A DNA stretch of 64,000 nt from the NCBI RefSeq assembly GCF_008123425.1, contig NZ_VSSS01000010.1:1-64000 (forward strand), read 5' to 3'. The position numbers and the translations under genes were made by a program. The notes beneath the pieces are model-generated. The model saw only the letters and a program-made list of their open reading frames with translations, searched no databases and had not been told where the DNA came from. The DNA is from Bradyrhizobium rifense. Lineage in GTDB: Bacteria > Pseudomonadota > Alphaproteobacteria > Rhizobiales > Xanthobacteraceae. The number at the start of each line of letters is the position of its first letter. Positions within the stretch are counted from its first letter, which is position 1. This document shows, in pieces, positions 16,777 to 26,095 of the stretch.

Positions 16777-17900
16777 AACCACGCTACTCGAACCGCCCCA
16801 CCAACGATTCAATCGGGCGCGCGCCGAAGCCGCTCGCGGGCTTGGCGCTTGCGCTTATCGTAGCCGCGCTCGGCGGCTGCAACGATCGCACCGACGCTCC
16901 GCCCGCCCACGCCGCGTTCGTGCGCACGGAGGTCGTCCAGCCGAAGGACCGGCAAGATTCGATCACCCTGACTGGCGAGGTCCAGCCTCGCTTCCGTGCC
17001 GACCTGTCGTTCCGCGTCAGCGGACGTGTGATCGCGCGCTATGTCGAAGTCGGGACCCACGTCAAGGCCGGCGAAGTGCTGGCCCTTCTCGACCCCGCCG
17101 AGCAGGAGGCCGATGTCGATGCCGCGACCGCTGCCGTCCTCGCCGCAGAATCCCAGCTGCGTGTGGCAAAGGCCACTTTCGAGCGGCAGAAGGCGCTGAT
17201 CGCAAGCGGCTTCACCACGCGTACGGCCTACGATCAGGCGCAGGAAGGATTGCGGACCGCGGAAGGCGCGCTCGAAGCAGCAAAAGCGCAGCTCGGAACG
17301 TCGAAGGACGCTCTCGGCTACACCGCGCTGCGAGCCGAAGCGGACGGCGTCGTCACCGCACGCAATCTGGAAACCGGTCAAGTCGTACAGGCTGCGCAAC
17401 CCGTGTTTTCGCTGGCGCAGGATGGGGAGCGGGACGCCGTCTTCGACGTCTACGAGTCCATTTTTCTCGGCAATGCCGACGACCGCGGCGTTTCGTTGGT
17501 GCTGGTCTCCGACGTGGGCGTGACCGCGAGCGGCCAGGTTCGGGAGGTTTCGCCGGCCGTCGACGCCAAGAGTTCGACCATTCGGGTCAAGGTGGCGATC
17601 AAGGACCCGCCTGCCGCGATGACGCTTGGAAGCCCCGTCGCAGGCTCTGTCAAAGTAAAGGCCCAGCGACAAATCGGATTGCCCTGGCGTGCATTGATGG
17701 CGGTGGGCACCAGGCCCGCGGTCTGGACCGTCGATCCGGCAACGCGGACGGCCTCGCTGAAGCCGGTCACAGTCGGTGGCTACGAGGCCGGAGAAGTATT
17801 GATCAAGGCGGGTCTCGAGCCGGGCGAGCGGGTCGTCGTCGACGGCGGCAAGCTTTTGAGCGTGGGGCAGCCCGTGACTTATGAAGGAGACCGCTCATGA
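16773..17900 (+). CDS. RND efflux periplasmic adaptor subunit 1 (lipoprotein)
   Basis: 375 residues, membrane fusion protein of the HlyD/AcrA type. N-terminal lipoprotein signal with lipobox LGGC. Domains in order: beta-barrel/lipoyl half (FRVSGRVIARYVEVGTHVKA), alpha-helical hairpin (~residues 100-170, AAESQLRVAKATFERQKAL), second lipoyl half (ADGVVTARNLETGQVV), beta-barrel and membrane-proximal domain. Links an RND pump to an outer-membrane channel. First of two adaptors, overlapping the kinase stop and the next adaptor by ATGA. Confidence 0.95.
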   Translation: MKPRYSNRPTNDSIGRAPKPLAGLALALIVAALGGCNDRTDAPPAHAAFVRTEVVQPKDRQDSITLTGEVQPRFRADLSFRVSGRVIARYVEVGTHVKAGEVLALLDPAEQEADVDAATAAVLAAESQLRVAKATFERQKALIASGFTTRTAYDQAQEGLRTAEGALEAAKAQLGTSKDALGYTALRAEADGVVTARNLETGQVVQAAQPVFSLAQDGERDAVFDVYESIFLGNADDRGVSLVLVSDVGVTASGQVREVSPAVDAKSSTIRVKVAIKDPPAAMTLGSPVAGSVKVKAQRQIGLPWRALMAVGTRPAVWTVDPATRTASLKPVTVGGYEAGEVLIKAGLEPGERVVVDGGKLLSVGQPVTYEGDRS

Positions 17901-18973
17901 CGAGCCGCGCAATGATTGTGGTGGGCCCGCTTGCATGCGCGCTCGCGCTCGCCGGGTGCCAGCTGGAGACCAAGGCGCCGGAGCCTGTGCGGCCCGTTCA
18001 ATCGGTGCTTCTCGAAGCGGGCCGCGCCGACGATGCGATTGCGGTCGGCGTTGTCGAGCCGCGCTACAAAACCGATCTCGGTTTCCGCGTGCTGGGACGC
18101 CTGACGACGCGTCCGGTCTACGTCGGTGATCTCGTGCATGAAGGACAGACAGTCGGCATCATTGACCAGACCGCCCTTGAACTCGCCGTTCGCGCGGCCA
18201 AAGGGCAGCTTGCCAAGGCCGAGGCGCAGTTTGCCACCGTCCGAGCGACGGAGGAACGGCAGCGAACGCTCATCACCACCGACGCGACAACAAAGCAGAC
18301 GCTGGATAACGCCGAGCAGGCGCGGGCCGGCGCCGAAGCCACGGTCGCGCACGAACAGGCAAACCTGGCCAAGGCGATCGAGCAGCTCGGCTATTCGCAG
18401 ATCAAGGCCGATTTCGCCGGTGTGGTCACCGCAGTCGGCGCGGAAGTCGGGCAGGTGGTGTCTCCCGGCCAAAGCATCGTGACGATCGCTAGGCCGGATG
18501 TTCGCGAGGCTGTGGTCGATATCGGCGAGGACTTTCCGTTGCCGTTGGAAGTCGGCCTGCCATTCACGGTCAGCTTGCAACTCCTGCCGGCAGTTCAAGT
18601 TGAAGGCAGCATTCGCGAGATTGCGCCGCAAGCTGATCCGGTGACGCGCCTGCGCCGGGTCCGAATCGCGCTGAGCAATCCGCCTGACAATTTTCGCCTC
18701 GGCGCAACCGTTACGGCAAAGCTCGACAAGCAGCAGGGCACCATTCTGCGCCTGCCTGCCTCCGCGGTGCTCGCCAAAGACGGCGCGAATTTCGTCTGGA
18801 CGGTCGATCAGCACGACAGCACGGCTACGCTGCAAAAAATCGATGTGGTTACTGACCAGGCGGGCGCGCGCGTCACCGGCGGGATCGCTCTCGGCACGCG
18901 CGTCGTCACCGCCGGAATCCACAGCCTCAAGCAAGGACAGCGCGTCCGCATTGAACAGGATGAAAAACCATGA
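17897..18973 (+). CDS. RND efflux periplasmic adaptor subunit 2 (lipoprotein)
   Basis: 358 residues, a second, diverged adaptor with lipobox LAGC. It has the same domain order: FRVLGRLTTRPVYVGDLVHEG, a helical hairpin (~residues 85-160), ADFAGVVTAVGAEVGQVV, and a C-terminal barrel. Paired adaptors with a single pump are the pattern of TriABC of Pseudomonas, where both are needed. Coupled by ATGA on both sides (17897-17900, 18970-18973). Confidence 0.95.
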   Translation: MTSRAMIVVGPLACALALAGCQLETKAPEPVRPVQSVLLEAGRADDAIAVGVVEPRYKTDLGFRVLGRLTTRPVYVGDLVHEGQTVGIIDQTALELAVRAAKGQLAKAEAQFATVRATEERQRTLITTDATTKQTLDNAEQARAGAEATVAHEQANLAKAIEQLGYSQIKADFAGVVTAVGAEVGQVVSPGQSIVTIARPDVREAVVDIGEDFPLPLEVGLPFTVSLQLLPAVQVEGSIREIAPQADPVTRLRRVRIALSNPPDNFRLGATVTAKLDKQQGTILRLPASAVLAKDGANFVWTVDQHDSTATLQKIDVVTDQAGARVTGGIALGTRVVTAGIHSLKQGQRVRIEQDEKP

Positions 18974-21900
18974 AGTCGTTCAACCTCTCCGACTGGGCGC
19001 TCGGCCATCGTTCGCTCGTCTGGTATTTCATGATCGCCTTCATGGCGGCGGGCCTGTTCGCCTATCTTCAGCTCGGCCGGCAGGAAGATCCGGACTTCAC
19101 CATCAAGACCATGGTGATCCAGGCGCAGTGGCCGGGTGCCTCGCCTGAAGAGATGACGCGCCAGGTCACCGATCGGATCGAGAAGAAGCTCGAGGAGCTG
19201 GAATCGCTCGATTACACCAAGAGCGTGACGGTCGCCGGCCAGACCACTGTCTTCGTTTATCTGGGCGACAGCACCAAGGCTGCCGACGTGAAGCCCACCT
19301 GGATCCGGGTCCGCAACATGATCGCGGATATCAAGGGCGACTTCCCGAATGGAGTGATAGGGCCCGGCTTCAACGATCGCTTCGGCGACGTGTTCGGCAA
19401 CATCTATGCCTTCACCAGCGACGGCTTGAGCCAACGTCAGCTGCGCGACGAGGTCGAGGACATCCGTGCCAAAGTCCTGACCGTGCCCGATGTCGGCAAG
19501 GTCGACATCCTCGGCGCGCAGGACGAGGTGATCTATCTCGAATTCTCCACGCGCAAGATCGCGGCGCTCGGTCTCGACGTCCACTCCATCATGAATTCCT
19601 TGCAGGGGCAGAATGCGGTCGCGCCGTCCGGCGTATTTCAGGAGGGGCCGGAGCGGATCAGCGTACGGGTGAACGGACAGTTCACGTCAGAAGCAAGCCT
19701 GAAGGCGGTCAATCTGCGCATCAATGATCGCTTCTTTCCGCTGACCGACGTCGCAGCCATCACGCGCGGTTATGCAGATCCGGCCAGGACCTTGTTCAGG
19801 TACAATGGCGAGCCGGCGATCGCGCTCGCGATTGGCATGAAGTCCGGCGCCAACCTGCTGCATTTCGGCGAGGCGCTGAAGGAGGAGATGTCGAGAATTA
19901 CTGCCGATCTGCCGGTCGGCGTCGGCATTCACCTCGTCGCCGATCAGCCCATCGTTGTCGAGCATGCCGTGTCTGGCTTCACCGAGGCGCTGTTTGAGGC
20001 TGTGATTATCGTTCTCGGCATCAGCTTTCTCAGCCTGGGGATGCGCGCCGGACTTGTCGTGGCGATTGCGATTCCGCTGGTTCTCGCCATTACCTTCGTC
20101 GTGATGGCCTATGCCGGCATTTCGCTTCAGCGAATTTCGCTCGGCGCGCTGATCATCGCGCTGGGGCTCCTGGTCGATGATGCAATGATCGCCGTGGAAA
20201 TGATGGTGGCGCGGCTCGAGATCGGCGATCCCCTCGAGAAGGCAGCAACGCACGTTTATACATCGACGGCTTTCCCGATGCTGACGGGCACGCTGGTGAC
20301 CGTCGCTGGCTTCATTCCTATCGGGCTCAATAGCAGCAGTGCGGGCGAATTTACCTTCACGCTGTTCGTTGTCATCGCCGTCTCGCTGGTCGTCTCCTGG
20401 ATCGTCGCGGTGCTGTTCACGCCGTTGCTCGGTGTCACCATCCTGCCCACCAAAATGAAGGGCCACCATGGGGAGAAGGGCCGCGTAGCGCAGTGGTTCG
20501 CGCGTCTGCTTCTGTTCTGCATGCATCACCGCTGGATGACCATATCGGTGACGGTTGCGGCCTTCCTGCTCGCCCTGTTCGGCATGCAGTTCGTGCAGCA
20601 GCAGTTCTTCCCGTCCTCGGATCGCGCTGAACTCGTGATCGACTGGAATCTGCCCCAGAACGCCTCCATTGCCGATACCAATGCGCAGATGGCGCGGTTC
20701 GAGCGAGAACAGCTGCAGGGCAGCGATTCGGTCGATCACTGGTCGACCTATGTCGGCACCGGCTCGCCGCGTTTCGTCCTATCCTTCGACGTGCAGACGT
20801 CCAACACCTGGTTCGGTCAGCAGGTGATCGTGACCAAGGGCGGCATCAAGATGCGCGACCAGGTCAAGGCACGATTCGAGGACTACCTGAAGAAGACGTT
20901 CCCCGGGACCGACACCTACGTGAAGCTGCTCGAGGTCGGCCCCCCGGTGGGGCGCCCTGTGCAGTACCGCTTGAGTGGACCTGACATTGCGAAGGTGCGA
21001 GATCTCTCGCAGAAGCTCGCTGGTATTGTTCGGAGCAACCCAGACTTGGGTAACGTCGTGTTCGACTGGATGGAGCCGGCCCGTGTCGTCAAGGTCGACG
21101 TTCTCCAGGACAAGGCGCGCCAGCTCGGCGTGACCTCGGAGGACATCGCCACCACCTTGAACTCGGTGCTCGAGGGCACGCCGATCACGCAGGTGCGCGA
21201 CAGCATCTATCTCGTCAATGTCACGGGACGTGCGACCGCGCCGGAACGTGCTTCCATCGACACCCTGCGCGATCTGCAATTGACCGGGCTCGGCGGTCAA
21301 TCCGTGCCGCTCGGGGCCGTGGCCAATTTGCGTTACGAGCTGGAGCAGCCGACGATCTGGCGACGCGCGCGGATCCCCACCATCACGTTGAAGGCCGGCA
21401 TTGTTGGCAACGTGCAGCCCAAGACGATCGTGGACCGCCTCGCGCCGAAAGTCGCGGAGTTCACCAGGGAGCTACCGGCCGGCTATTCGGTGAAGCTCGG
21501 CGGCTCCGTGGAGGAGAGCGCCAAGAGCCAGGCGCCGATCGTCGCCGTCGTTCCGCTCATGCTGTTCGTCATGGCGACGGTGCTGATGATCCAGCTGCAG
21601 AGCTTCCACCGCTTGTTCTTGGTGTTCGCGGTCGCGCCGCTCGCCGTGATCGGCGTCGTCATGGCCCTGCTGCCGAGCGGTGCCGCGCTTGGCTTCGTCG
21701 CTATCCTCGGGGTGCTCGCCCTGATCGGCATCCTGATTCGAAACTCCGTGATCCTCATCGTCCAGATCGAGGATCTCCAGAAGGAGGGGCGGCCGGCCTG
21801 GGACGCGGTGGTGGAAGCGACCGAGCATCGCATGCGGCCAATCCTGCTGACCGCAGCCGCCGCAAGTCTCGCGCTGATTCCGATTGCGCGCGAGATCTTC

Positions 21901-22119
21901 TGGGGGCCGATGGCCTACGCGATGATGGGCGGCATCATCGTCGGCACTCTGCTGACGCTGCTGTTCCTGCCGGCGCTGTATGTGGCCTGGTTCCGCATTC
22001 ACCCTGAGCCCGACGATAACTCATCCACGCACGAGCCCGCCGCGCCCGCGCACGGCACGCTTGTCCCGGAGGCGATCTCCGTAAACAAGCCCGTGCCAGT
22101 TCTCGAAACACAGATCTGA
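18970..22119 (+). CDS. RND-family multidrug efflux permease (TriC-like)
   Basis: 1049 residues, full length for an AcrB-type proton antiporter, with 12 transmembrane helices and two large periplasmic loops. The TM4 aspartate pair for proton relay is present (LGLLVDDAMIAVEMM). The TM10 position usually filled by Lys carries Arg (GILIRNSVILIVQIED), as in several TriC/MexK-like relatives. It would export substrates such as biocides, dyes or solvents from the periplasm and inner membrane. No outer-membrane factor is encoded nearby, so it must borrow a TolC/OprM homologue. Confidence 0.96.
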   Translation: MKSFNLSDWALGHRSLVWYFMIAFMAAGLFAYLQLGRQEDPDFTIKTMVIQAQWPGASPEEMTRQVTDRIEKKLEELESLDYTKSVTVAGQTTVFVYLGDSTKAADVKPTWIRVRNMIADIKGDFPNGVIGPGFNDRFGDVFGNIYAFTSDGLSQRQLRDEVEDIRAKVLTVPDVGKVDILGAQDEVIYLEFSTRKIAALGLDVHSIMNSLQGQNAVAPSGVFQEGPERISVRVNGQFTSEASLKAVNLRINDRFFPLTDVAAITRGYADPARTLFRYNGEPAIALAIGMKSGANLLHFGEALKEEMSRITADLPVGVGIHLVADQPIVVEHAVSGFTEALFEAVIIVLGISFLSLGMRAGLVVAIAIPLVLAITFVVMAYAGISLQRISLGALIIALGLLVDDAMIAVEMMVARLEIGDPLEKAATHVYTSTAFPMLTGTLVTVAGFIPIGLNSSSAGEFTFTLFVVIAVSLVVSWIVAVLFTPLLGVTILPTKMKGHHGEKGRVAQWFARLLLFCMHHRWMTISVTVAAFLLALFGMQFVQQQFFPSSDRAELVIDWNLPQNASIADTNAQMARFEREQLQGSDSVDHWSTYVGTGSPRFVLSFDVQTSNTWFGQQVIVTKGGIKMRDQVKARFEDYLKKTFPGTDTYVKLLEVGPPVGRPVQYRLSGPDIAKVRDLSQKLAGIVRSNPDLGNVVFDWMEPARVVKVDVLQDKARQLGVTSEDIATTLNSVLEGTPITQVRDSIYLVNVTGRATAPERASIDTLRDLQLTGLGGQSVPLGAVANLRYELEQPTIWRRARIPTITLKAGIVGNVQPKTIVDRLAPKVAEFTRELPAGYSVKLGGSVEESAKSQAPIVAVVPLMLFVMATVLMIQLQSFHRLFLVFAVAPLAVIGVVMALLPSGAALGFVAILGVLALIGILIRNSVILIVQIEDLQKEGRPAWDAVVEATEHRMRPILLTAAAASLALIPIAREIFWGPMAYAMMGGIIVGTLLTLLFLPALYVAWFRIHPEPDDNSSTHEPAAPAHGTLVPEAISVNKPVPVLETQI

Positions 22120-22133
22120 ACAGGAGAAAGACT

Positions 22134-22634
22134 ATGTCCCAAAAGATACTTCCAATGTTGCCGCTTACTGCAGCGCTCGCAATCATCATCTTGTCTTCCA
22201 ATGCAGCGTTCGCGCAGTTCCCTCCGCCGTCCCCGATGGCTGGGCCTCCGCCGATTGCGGCCGGCGGGCCGCCTCCGCTGGCAGCTGGAGGTCCTCCGGC
22301 CTTCGCGGCTCGTCCTCCGATGGGCGCAGGCGGTGCGCTCCGCGTCGGCCCCGCTGGCCCGGCGCCTCGTCTCAGTGCCGGACCCGCACCGCGCGGTGCT
22401 CTGGCCGGGGCCGGGCGGGGCGGACCGGCGGTGGCGAACGCTACTCGCGCCACATCGATGGCCTCGGGCCGCGTCGGAGGCTACGGCCGCTATGGCGAAG
22501 CCCGACACGGCTATCGCGCCGCCTATGCCGCAGGCGCTTACGCCGCCTACGCCTATAGTGGCTCACGCTATTCCCCCGACAGTGACTGCTACTACGTTTA
22601 CAGGCGTTATCGGCGCGCTATGGTGTGCGAATAG
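22134..22634 (+). CDS. Small exported Pro/Gly/Ala-rich protein
   Basis: 166 residues. Signal peptide MSQKILPMLPLTAALAIIIL...AFAQ, then PPP/GGPP repeats (residues ~28-95), a Gly/Tyr/Ala section and a compact C-terminus DCYYVYRRYRRAMVCE with two Cys likely to pair. AGGAG precedes ATG 22134, which is 14 bp after the pump stop, so it is the last gene of the operon. Similar small Pro-rich secreted proteins are common in Bradyrhizobium; no function known. Its stop is 6 bp before the duplicated LLM-gene end. Confidence 0.78.
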   Translation: MSQKILPMLPLTAALAIIILSSNAAFAQFPPPSPMAGPPPIAAGGPPPLAAGGPPAFAARPPMGAGGALRVGPAGPAPRLSAGPAPRGALAGAGRGGPAVANATRATSMASGRVGGYGRYGEARHGYRAAYAAGAYAAYAYSGSRYSPDSDCYYVYRRYRRAMVCE

Positions 22635-22640
22635 ACCGCA

Positions 22641-22702
22641 CACCGACCGCTACGGCAAGCTCACGATCAACGTCGCCCCGGTGAAGGCTGCGGCGGGGTA
22701 GG
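22641..22702 (+). pseudogene. Remnant of an LLM monooxygenase 3' end (62-bp duplication)
   Basis: This segment repeats the last 20 codons plus stop of the LLM gene (13294-13355). It encodes TDRYGKLTINVAPVKAAAG against TDRYGKLAINVAPAKAAAG there. Five of 62 bases differ, two of them silent, so the two copies evolved as coding sequence before separation. No upstream part of the gene remains. It is the right-hand scar of the 13.36-22.64 kb block. Confidence 0.85.
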
Positions 22703-22764
22703 GCCGCCTTCCGCGCCGCCGCCTTTGCTGATAGGTTTCGGCAAAACGCGGCAGGGAGAGGACG

Positions 22765-23553
22765 ATGCGGCCCCACGGGACAGGCTCAGGCTTGGCGGCT
22801 GGCGACGTCACGCCCGCGGTGCTCGCCATTGGCCGTCCGGACTTCCCAAACATCCTCATCGACACGCTGCGCCGGCAGGCTGGCGTCGGCCATTGCATGG
22901 TGTTTGCGCTGACGCGCGCCGGCGCGGCGAGCTGCCTGCTCGATGTCGGCAACATCCCGACCGGCGGTGATCTCGGCGCCGCCTATGCCGGGCAGTTTCA
23001 CCAATCCGATCCCAATCGTGATGCACTGTTCGAAGGCGAGGGCAGCGGGCCGATCGTGCTGCCGTCGTTCGCGCCGCGCATGTATGGCGCGCGCTACCGG
23101 AAAATCTTCTTCAACGACTCCAACATTGTCGACAAATGCGCGACAGCGATCTGGACTGGCGACACCTGCTTCTACGTCAATTTCTATCGCATCACGGCCC
23201 AGGGCCGATTTAGCGACGCCCAGCGTGCGCGGCTGCAGGCGATTGCGCCGGCGATTGGCGCCAGCGTCGCGCGTCATTTCCAGCAGGCCGCGACTGCAAC
23301 GCCTGACCAGAATCTCGCTGCGCTGTTTGCGACGCGCGCGCCGCTCTCCGCGCTGACGCCGCGCGAGCAGGAAGTCTGCTGCCGCATCCTGCTCGGTCTC
23401 TCATCCGAGGCGATCTCGCAGGCGCTCGGCATCAGCCTGCATTCGACCCTGACCTACCGCAAGCGCGCCTATGAGCGGCTCGGCATTTCCGCGCAGAACG
23501 AATTGTTTGGAATCGTGCTGCGCCTGCTCGCGGAGCCTGGTCGCCTGAACTGA
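22765..23553 (+). CDS. LuxR-family helix-turn-helix transcriptional regulator
   Basis: 262 residues. The C-terminal GerE/LuxR DNA-binding domain is clear: LTPREQEVCCRILLGLSSEA, then SLHSTLTYRKRAYERLG. The N-terminal ~190 residues do not show the autoinducer-binding Trp/Tyr/Asp pattern of LuxR quorum sensors, so the signal is unknown. GGGAGAGG precedes ATG 22765. Probably the original downstream neighbour of the LLM monooxygenase before the efflux block came in between. Confidence 0.88.
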   Translation: MRPHGTGSGLAAGDVTPAVLAIGRPDFPNILIDTLRRQAGVGHCMVFALTRAGAASCLLDVGNIPTGGDLGAAYAGQFHQSDPNRDALFEGEGSGPIVLPSFAPRMYGARYRKIFFNDSNIVDKCATAIWTGDTCFYVNFYRITAQGRFSDAQRARLQAIAPAIGASVARHFQQAATATPDQNLAALFATRAPLSALTPREQEVCCRILLGLSSEAISQALGISLHSTLTYRKRAYERLGISAQNELFGIVLRLLAEPGRLN

Positions 23554-23675
23554 GGGCACGCGAAGTCCGCGATCTCTGCTTCCGGGGGTAAAGCGGACAC
23601 CTGACCGCGCTCCGTGCATCTCGCTCTGAGCTAGTAGGCAGAACCGCCACCAGCTAACATTGAACGGGGGTAAGG

Positions 23676-24746
23676 TTGGAGCAGGTATCCGGGCCGCCTC
23701 TTGGATTTCCGCGAAGGTCGAGGGGGTGTCTTGTGGACGGGCTTGGAAACGAGGAAAAGTGGCCGGAGCCGATCTGGCAAATGACACTGCCCGAGGCCGC
23801 GGGCTGGTCCCCAAACGCGCTCGCTCATGTAGACGCAATCGCGGATGAGATTGGGACTGCTGCTCTGATGATTATCGAACGCGGAGCGGTCGTTCATCGG
23901 ACGGGCGCGGTCGCTCATCGCTTCATGTGTCATTCGATTCGTAAGAGCCTCTTGTCGGCTCTGTTCGGCATCTACATTGCTGAAGGAAAAATTGATCTGT
24001 CTTCCACTCTTGCGTCACTCGGAATCGACGACAAGGAGGGATTGACCGATCGCGAGCGCCTGGCGTCCATAAATTCGCTGCTCATGGCGCGCTCCGGTGT
24101 CTTCCATCCGACGGGGTACGAAACCGCTTTGATGATCGCAAGGCGGGAAGCGCGTCACAGCCACGGTCCAGGAACGTTCTGGTGCTACAACAACTGGGAC
24201 TTTAACGCGCTCGGCACGATATTCGAGCAATGCGCCGGTCTTAGTTTGTATGAGGCCTTCCGGGATCGGATCGCCATACCCTGCGGTATGGAAGATTTTC
24301 GCTATGGGCCAGACGCGAAGGACGGCGATTACGTGGAACTCGAAAAGAGCATCCACCGCGCCTATCCGTTCCGTCTCACGGCCAGGGATCTCGCGCGGTT
24401 TGGGCTGCTTTACCTCCGTGGCGGACGCTGGGGCAGTCACCAGGTGGTGCCGAAGAAATGGGTGAAGCTCAGTGTGCAACCCTACTCAGATGCGGGCCCG
24501 GCCGGAGCCTATGGTTACATGTGGTGGGTGGTCCGCGACGGTATCCATTTCCCGGCAACGATCATGCCTCCCGGCTACAGTGCTCAAGGAGCCGGTGGTC
24601 ATGTGATGATGGTACTGCCGGAGCAGGACCTCATCTTGGTGCACAGGGTCGATACAGATGCAGGCCGAGTCGTTTCGCCTCTGCAGCTTGGCCGCTTGTT
24701 TGAAGCGATTCTCACCGCAAAGTATGACGCATTGTACCAGGCATGA
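23676..24746 (+). CDS. Serine hydrolase of the beta-lactamase/class C esterase family
   Basis: About 356 residues. The active-site SxxK is in CHSIRKSLLSA; the second motif is the Tyr of WCYNNWDFNALG; the third is GAGGHVMMVLPEQDL in place of KTG. This is the penicillin-binding/class C beta-lactamase fold, most members of which are esterases or peptidases. No signal peptide seen. The start is uncertain: TTG 23676 gives the length above, ATG 23781 a 321-residue form. Slightly lower GC than the flanks. Monocistronic. Confidence 0.85.
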   Translation: MEQVSGPPLGFPRRSRGCLVDGLGNEEKWPEPIWQMTLPEAAGWSPNALAHVDAIADEIGTAALMIIERGAVVHRTGAVAHRFMCHSIRKSLLSALFGIYIAEGKIDLSSTLASLGIDDKEGLTDRERLASINSLLMARSGVFHPTGYETALMIARREARHSHGPGTFWCYNNWDFNALGTIFEQCAGLSLYEAFRDRIAIPCGMEDFRYGPDAKDGDYVELEKSIHRAYPFRLTARDLARFGLLYLRGGRWGSHQVVPKKWVKLSVQPYSDAGPAGAYGYMWWVVRDGIHFPATIMPPGYSAQGAGGHVMMVLPEQDLILVHRVDTDAGRVVSPLQLGRLFEAILTAKYDALYQA

Positions 24747-25023
24747 TCGATCATCAGCCTGCGTGGCAGTTCCCGGACCGTCGGTAGAATCTTGGCCGGG
24801 TTGTTGACGGCAGCTTCTTTGGTCGGAAGCCAGCCTATCGCGTCATTTCGCGCGGGGGCAGCTTCTCGGCTGAACATCGCAAGAGTCTGCGCCACTTCCG
24901 CTATCCGGGGAAGACGCGACGTTAGGGGGCGTTGGATCGACCACCGCTTCTGATCCGAAGCGGGCATTGCGCATGGCTCGAAATCCGTCGAGCCATGCGA
25001 TCCTGTGTCTCGGGCGGCGTGGA

Positions 25024-25575
25024 CTAGTGGCGGCCCTTGATTTCGGCGACTCGATTTTCGCCGGCCAACTTGCCCGAGGCCATCAGGCTGCTGCAAAGCC
25101 ACCGCGATTCCCTGGAAGTTGCGCCCAGGAAGGTTTTGGTGTCGATGCACTGCGCGTAGGTGTTATAGGTCAGTGTGTCTCGGCACGTCGACGAGAAACT
25201 TCCGATCCAAGGGTCGCCACTCTGACTACATCCAACCCAGGGCGCGTTGCCGACCCTGTAACTTGTTTCGCAGCCGCCGTTGCAAGTGCTGGCGGATTTC
25301 TCCAGCCTGGCAAGCCGCCCCAATGCTGTATTCGGCGCGAAGACTGACGTTTGCGCGGTTGACGAGCCGGATGTCCGGTGGGCTGTCGATGTCGTTGACT
25401 TGCGCGGTGACGCAATCGTTGGTTTTGCCATCTGCTTCGGTGCTTCGACCGAGACGGCGGGAAGCGAGGAGCCGGTTGTGGGTTGCGACATTGCCGGACC
25501 GCTTGCGCTGCATAGCAAGACGGCTGACAAAATAGCGACGGCTGACGGCACGGCGAAGCCTGAAGACAATTTCAT
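25024..25575 (-). CDS. Hypothetical secreted protein with cysteine pairs
   Basis: 183 residues. Signal peptide starting MKLSSGFAVPSAVAIL, then a Ser/Thr/Pro-rich linker beginning LPAVSVEAPKQ, a start common in Bradyrhizobium exported proteins. The C-terminal ~85 residues carry six Cys (CNGGC, GC, TC, QC, LC) and should be disulfide-rich. ATG 25575 was preferred to a frame extension at 25590 because it opens the signal peptide. The 277 bp on its downstream side (24747-25023) hold nothing recognisable. Function unknown. Confidence 0.68.
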   Translation of the reverse strand: MKLSSGFAVPSAVAILSAVLLCSASGPAMSQPTTGSSLPAVSVEAPKQMAKPTIASPRKSTTSTAHRTSGSSTAQTSVFAPNTALGRLARLEKSASTCNGGCETSYRVGNAPWVGCSQSGDPWIGSFSSTCRDTLTYNTYAQCIDTKTFLGATSRESRWLCSSLMASGKLAGENRVAEIKGRH

Positions 25576-25860
25576 GAGACAGCTCCCCAAATGCGGGACG
25601 GAAAAGCCATCCCGTCAGCTCCAGGTTGTACCATGGTATTCCGAAACCGGCAATCCGGAGGCGAAAGAGCGTCTGACGATTTGTCGGCATAGACATAGTG
25701 GTCAACGGAACGCCCGCCGCTCGCGCCGTTGCGATCGCTGCTTCCGGTCCATAACGAACGTCGTTCATGTGATCGTCGCCTCGTGGCCCGAAGCAGGCGC
25801 GTCCCGAATTCTGCCCGAATGCTCAGCCCCACTCACAAGGGATTGTTTCCGAGGTGTATC

Positions 25861-26028
25861 GTGATCCGCCTTTTAATAATCGCTGCCGCCGTTGTGATTG
25901 CGATGAACGTGCCTGCGGGCGCCGATCCTTTCCTTATGCGTCCAGTCATTAGAACTGGTCAGCCGGTGCGGATAGCGTTTCCTGACTTTTCCGCTTGCCG
26001 AAGGATGGACGGCCTGACTTGGTTCTAA
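25861..26028 (+). CDS. Possible 55-residue exported peptide
   Basis: From GTG 25861 the frame reads MIRLLIIAAAVVIAMNVPAGA, a good signal peptide, followed by ~33 residues ending DGLTWF. GAGG lies about 6 nt upstream. No homologue is recognised and the gene is short, so it may not be expressed. It precedes the SulP transporter by 67 bp on the same strand. The 285 bp before it contain nothing else supportable. Confidence 0.35.
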   Translation: MIRLLIIAAAVVIAMNVPAGADPFLMRPVIRTGQPVRIAFPDFSACRRMDGLTWF

Positions 26029-26095
26029 GCGGGACAACGCAGCCAACGCATGACGTGTGGCGAGCGAGTCCGACCGGATCTGGGAGTGGTCGCCA

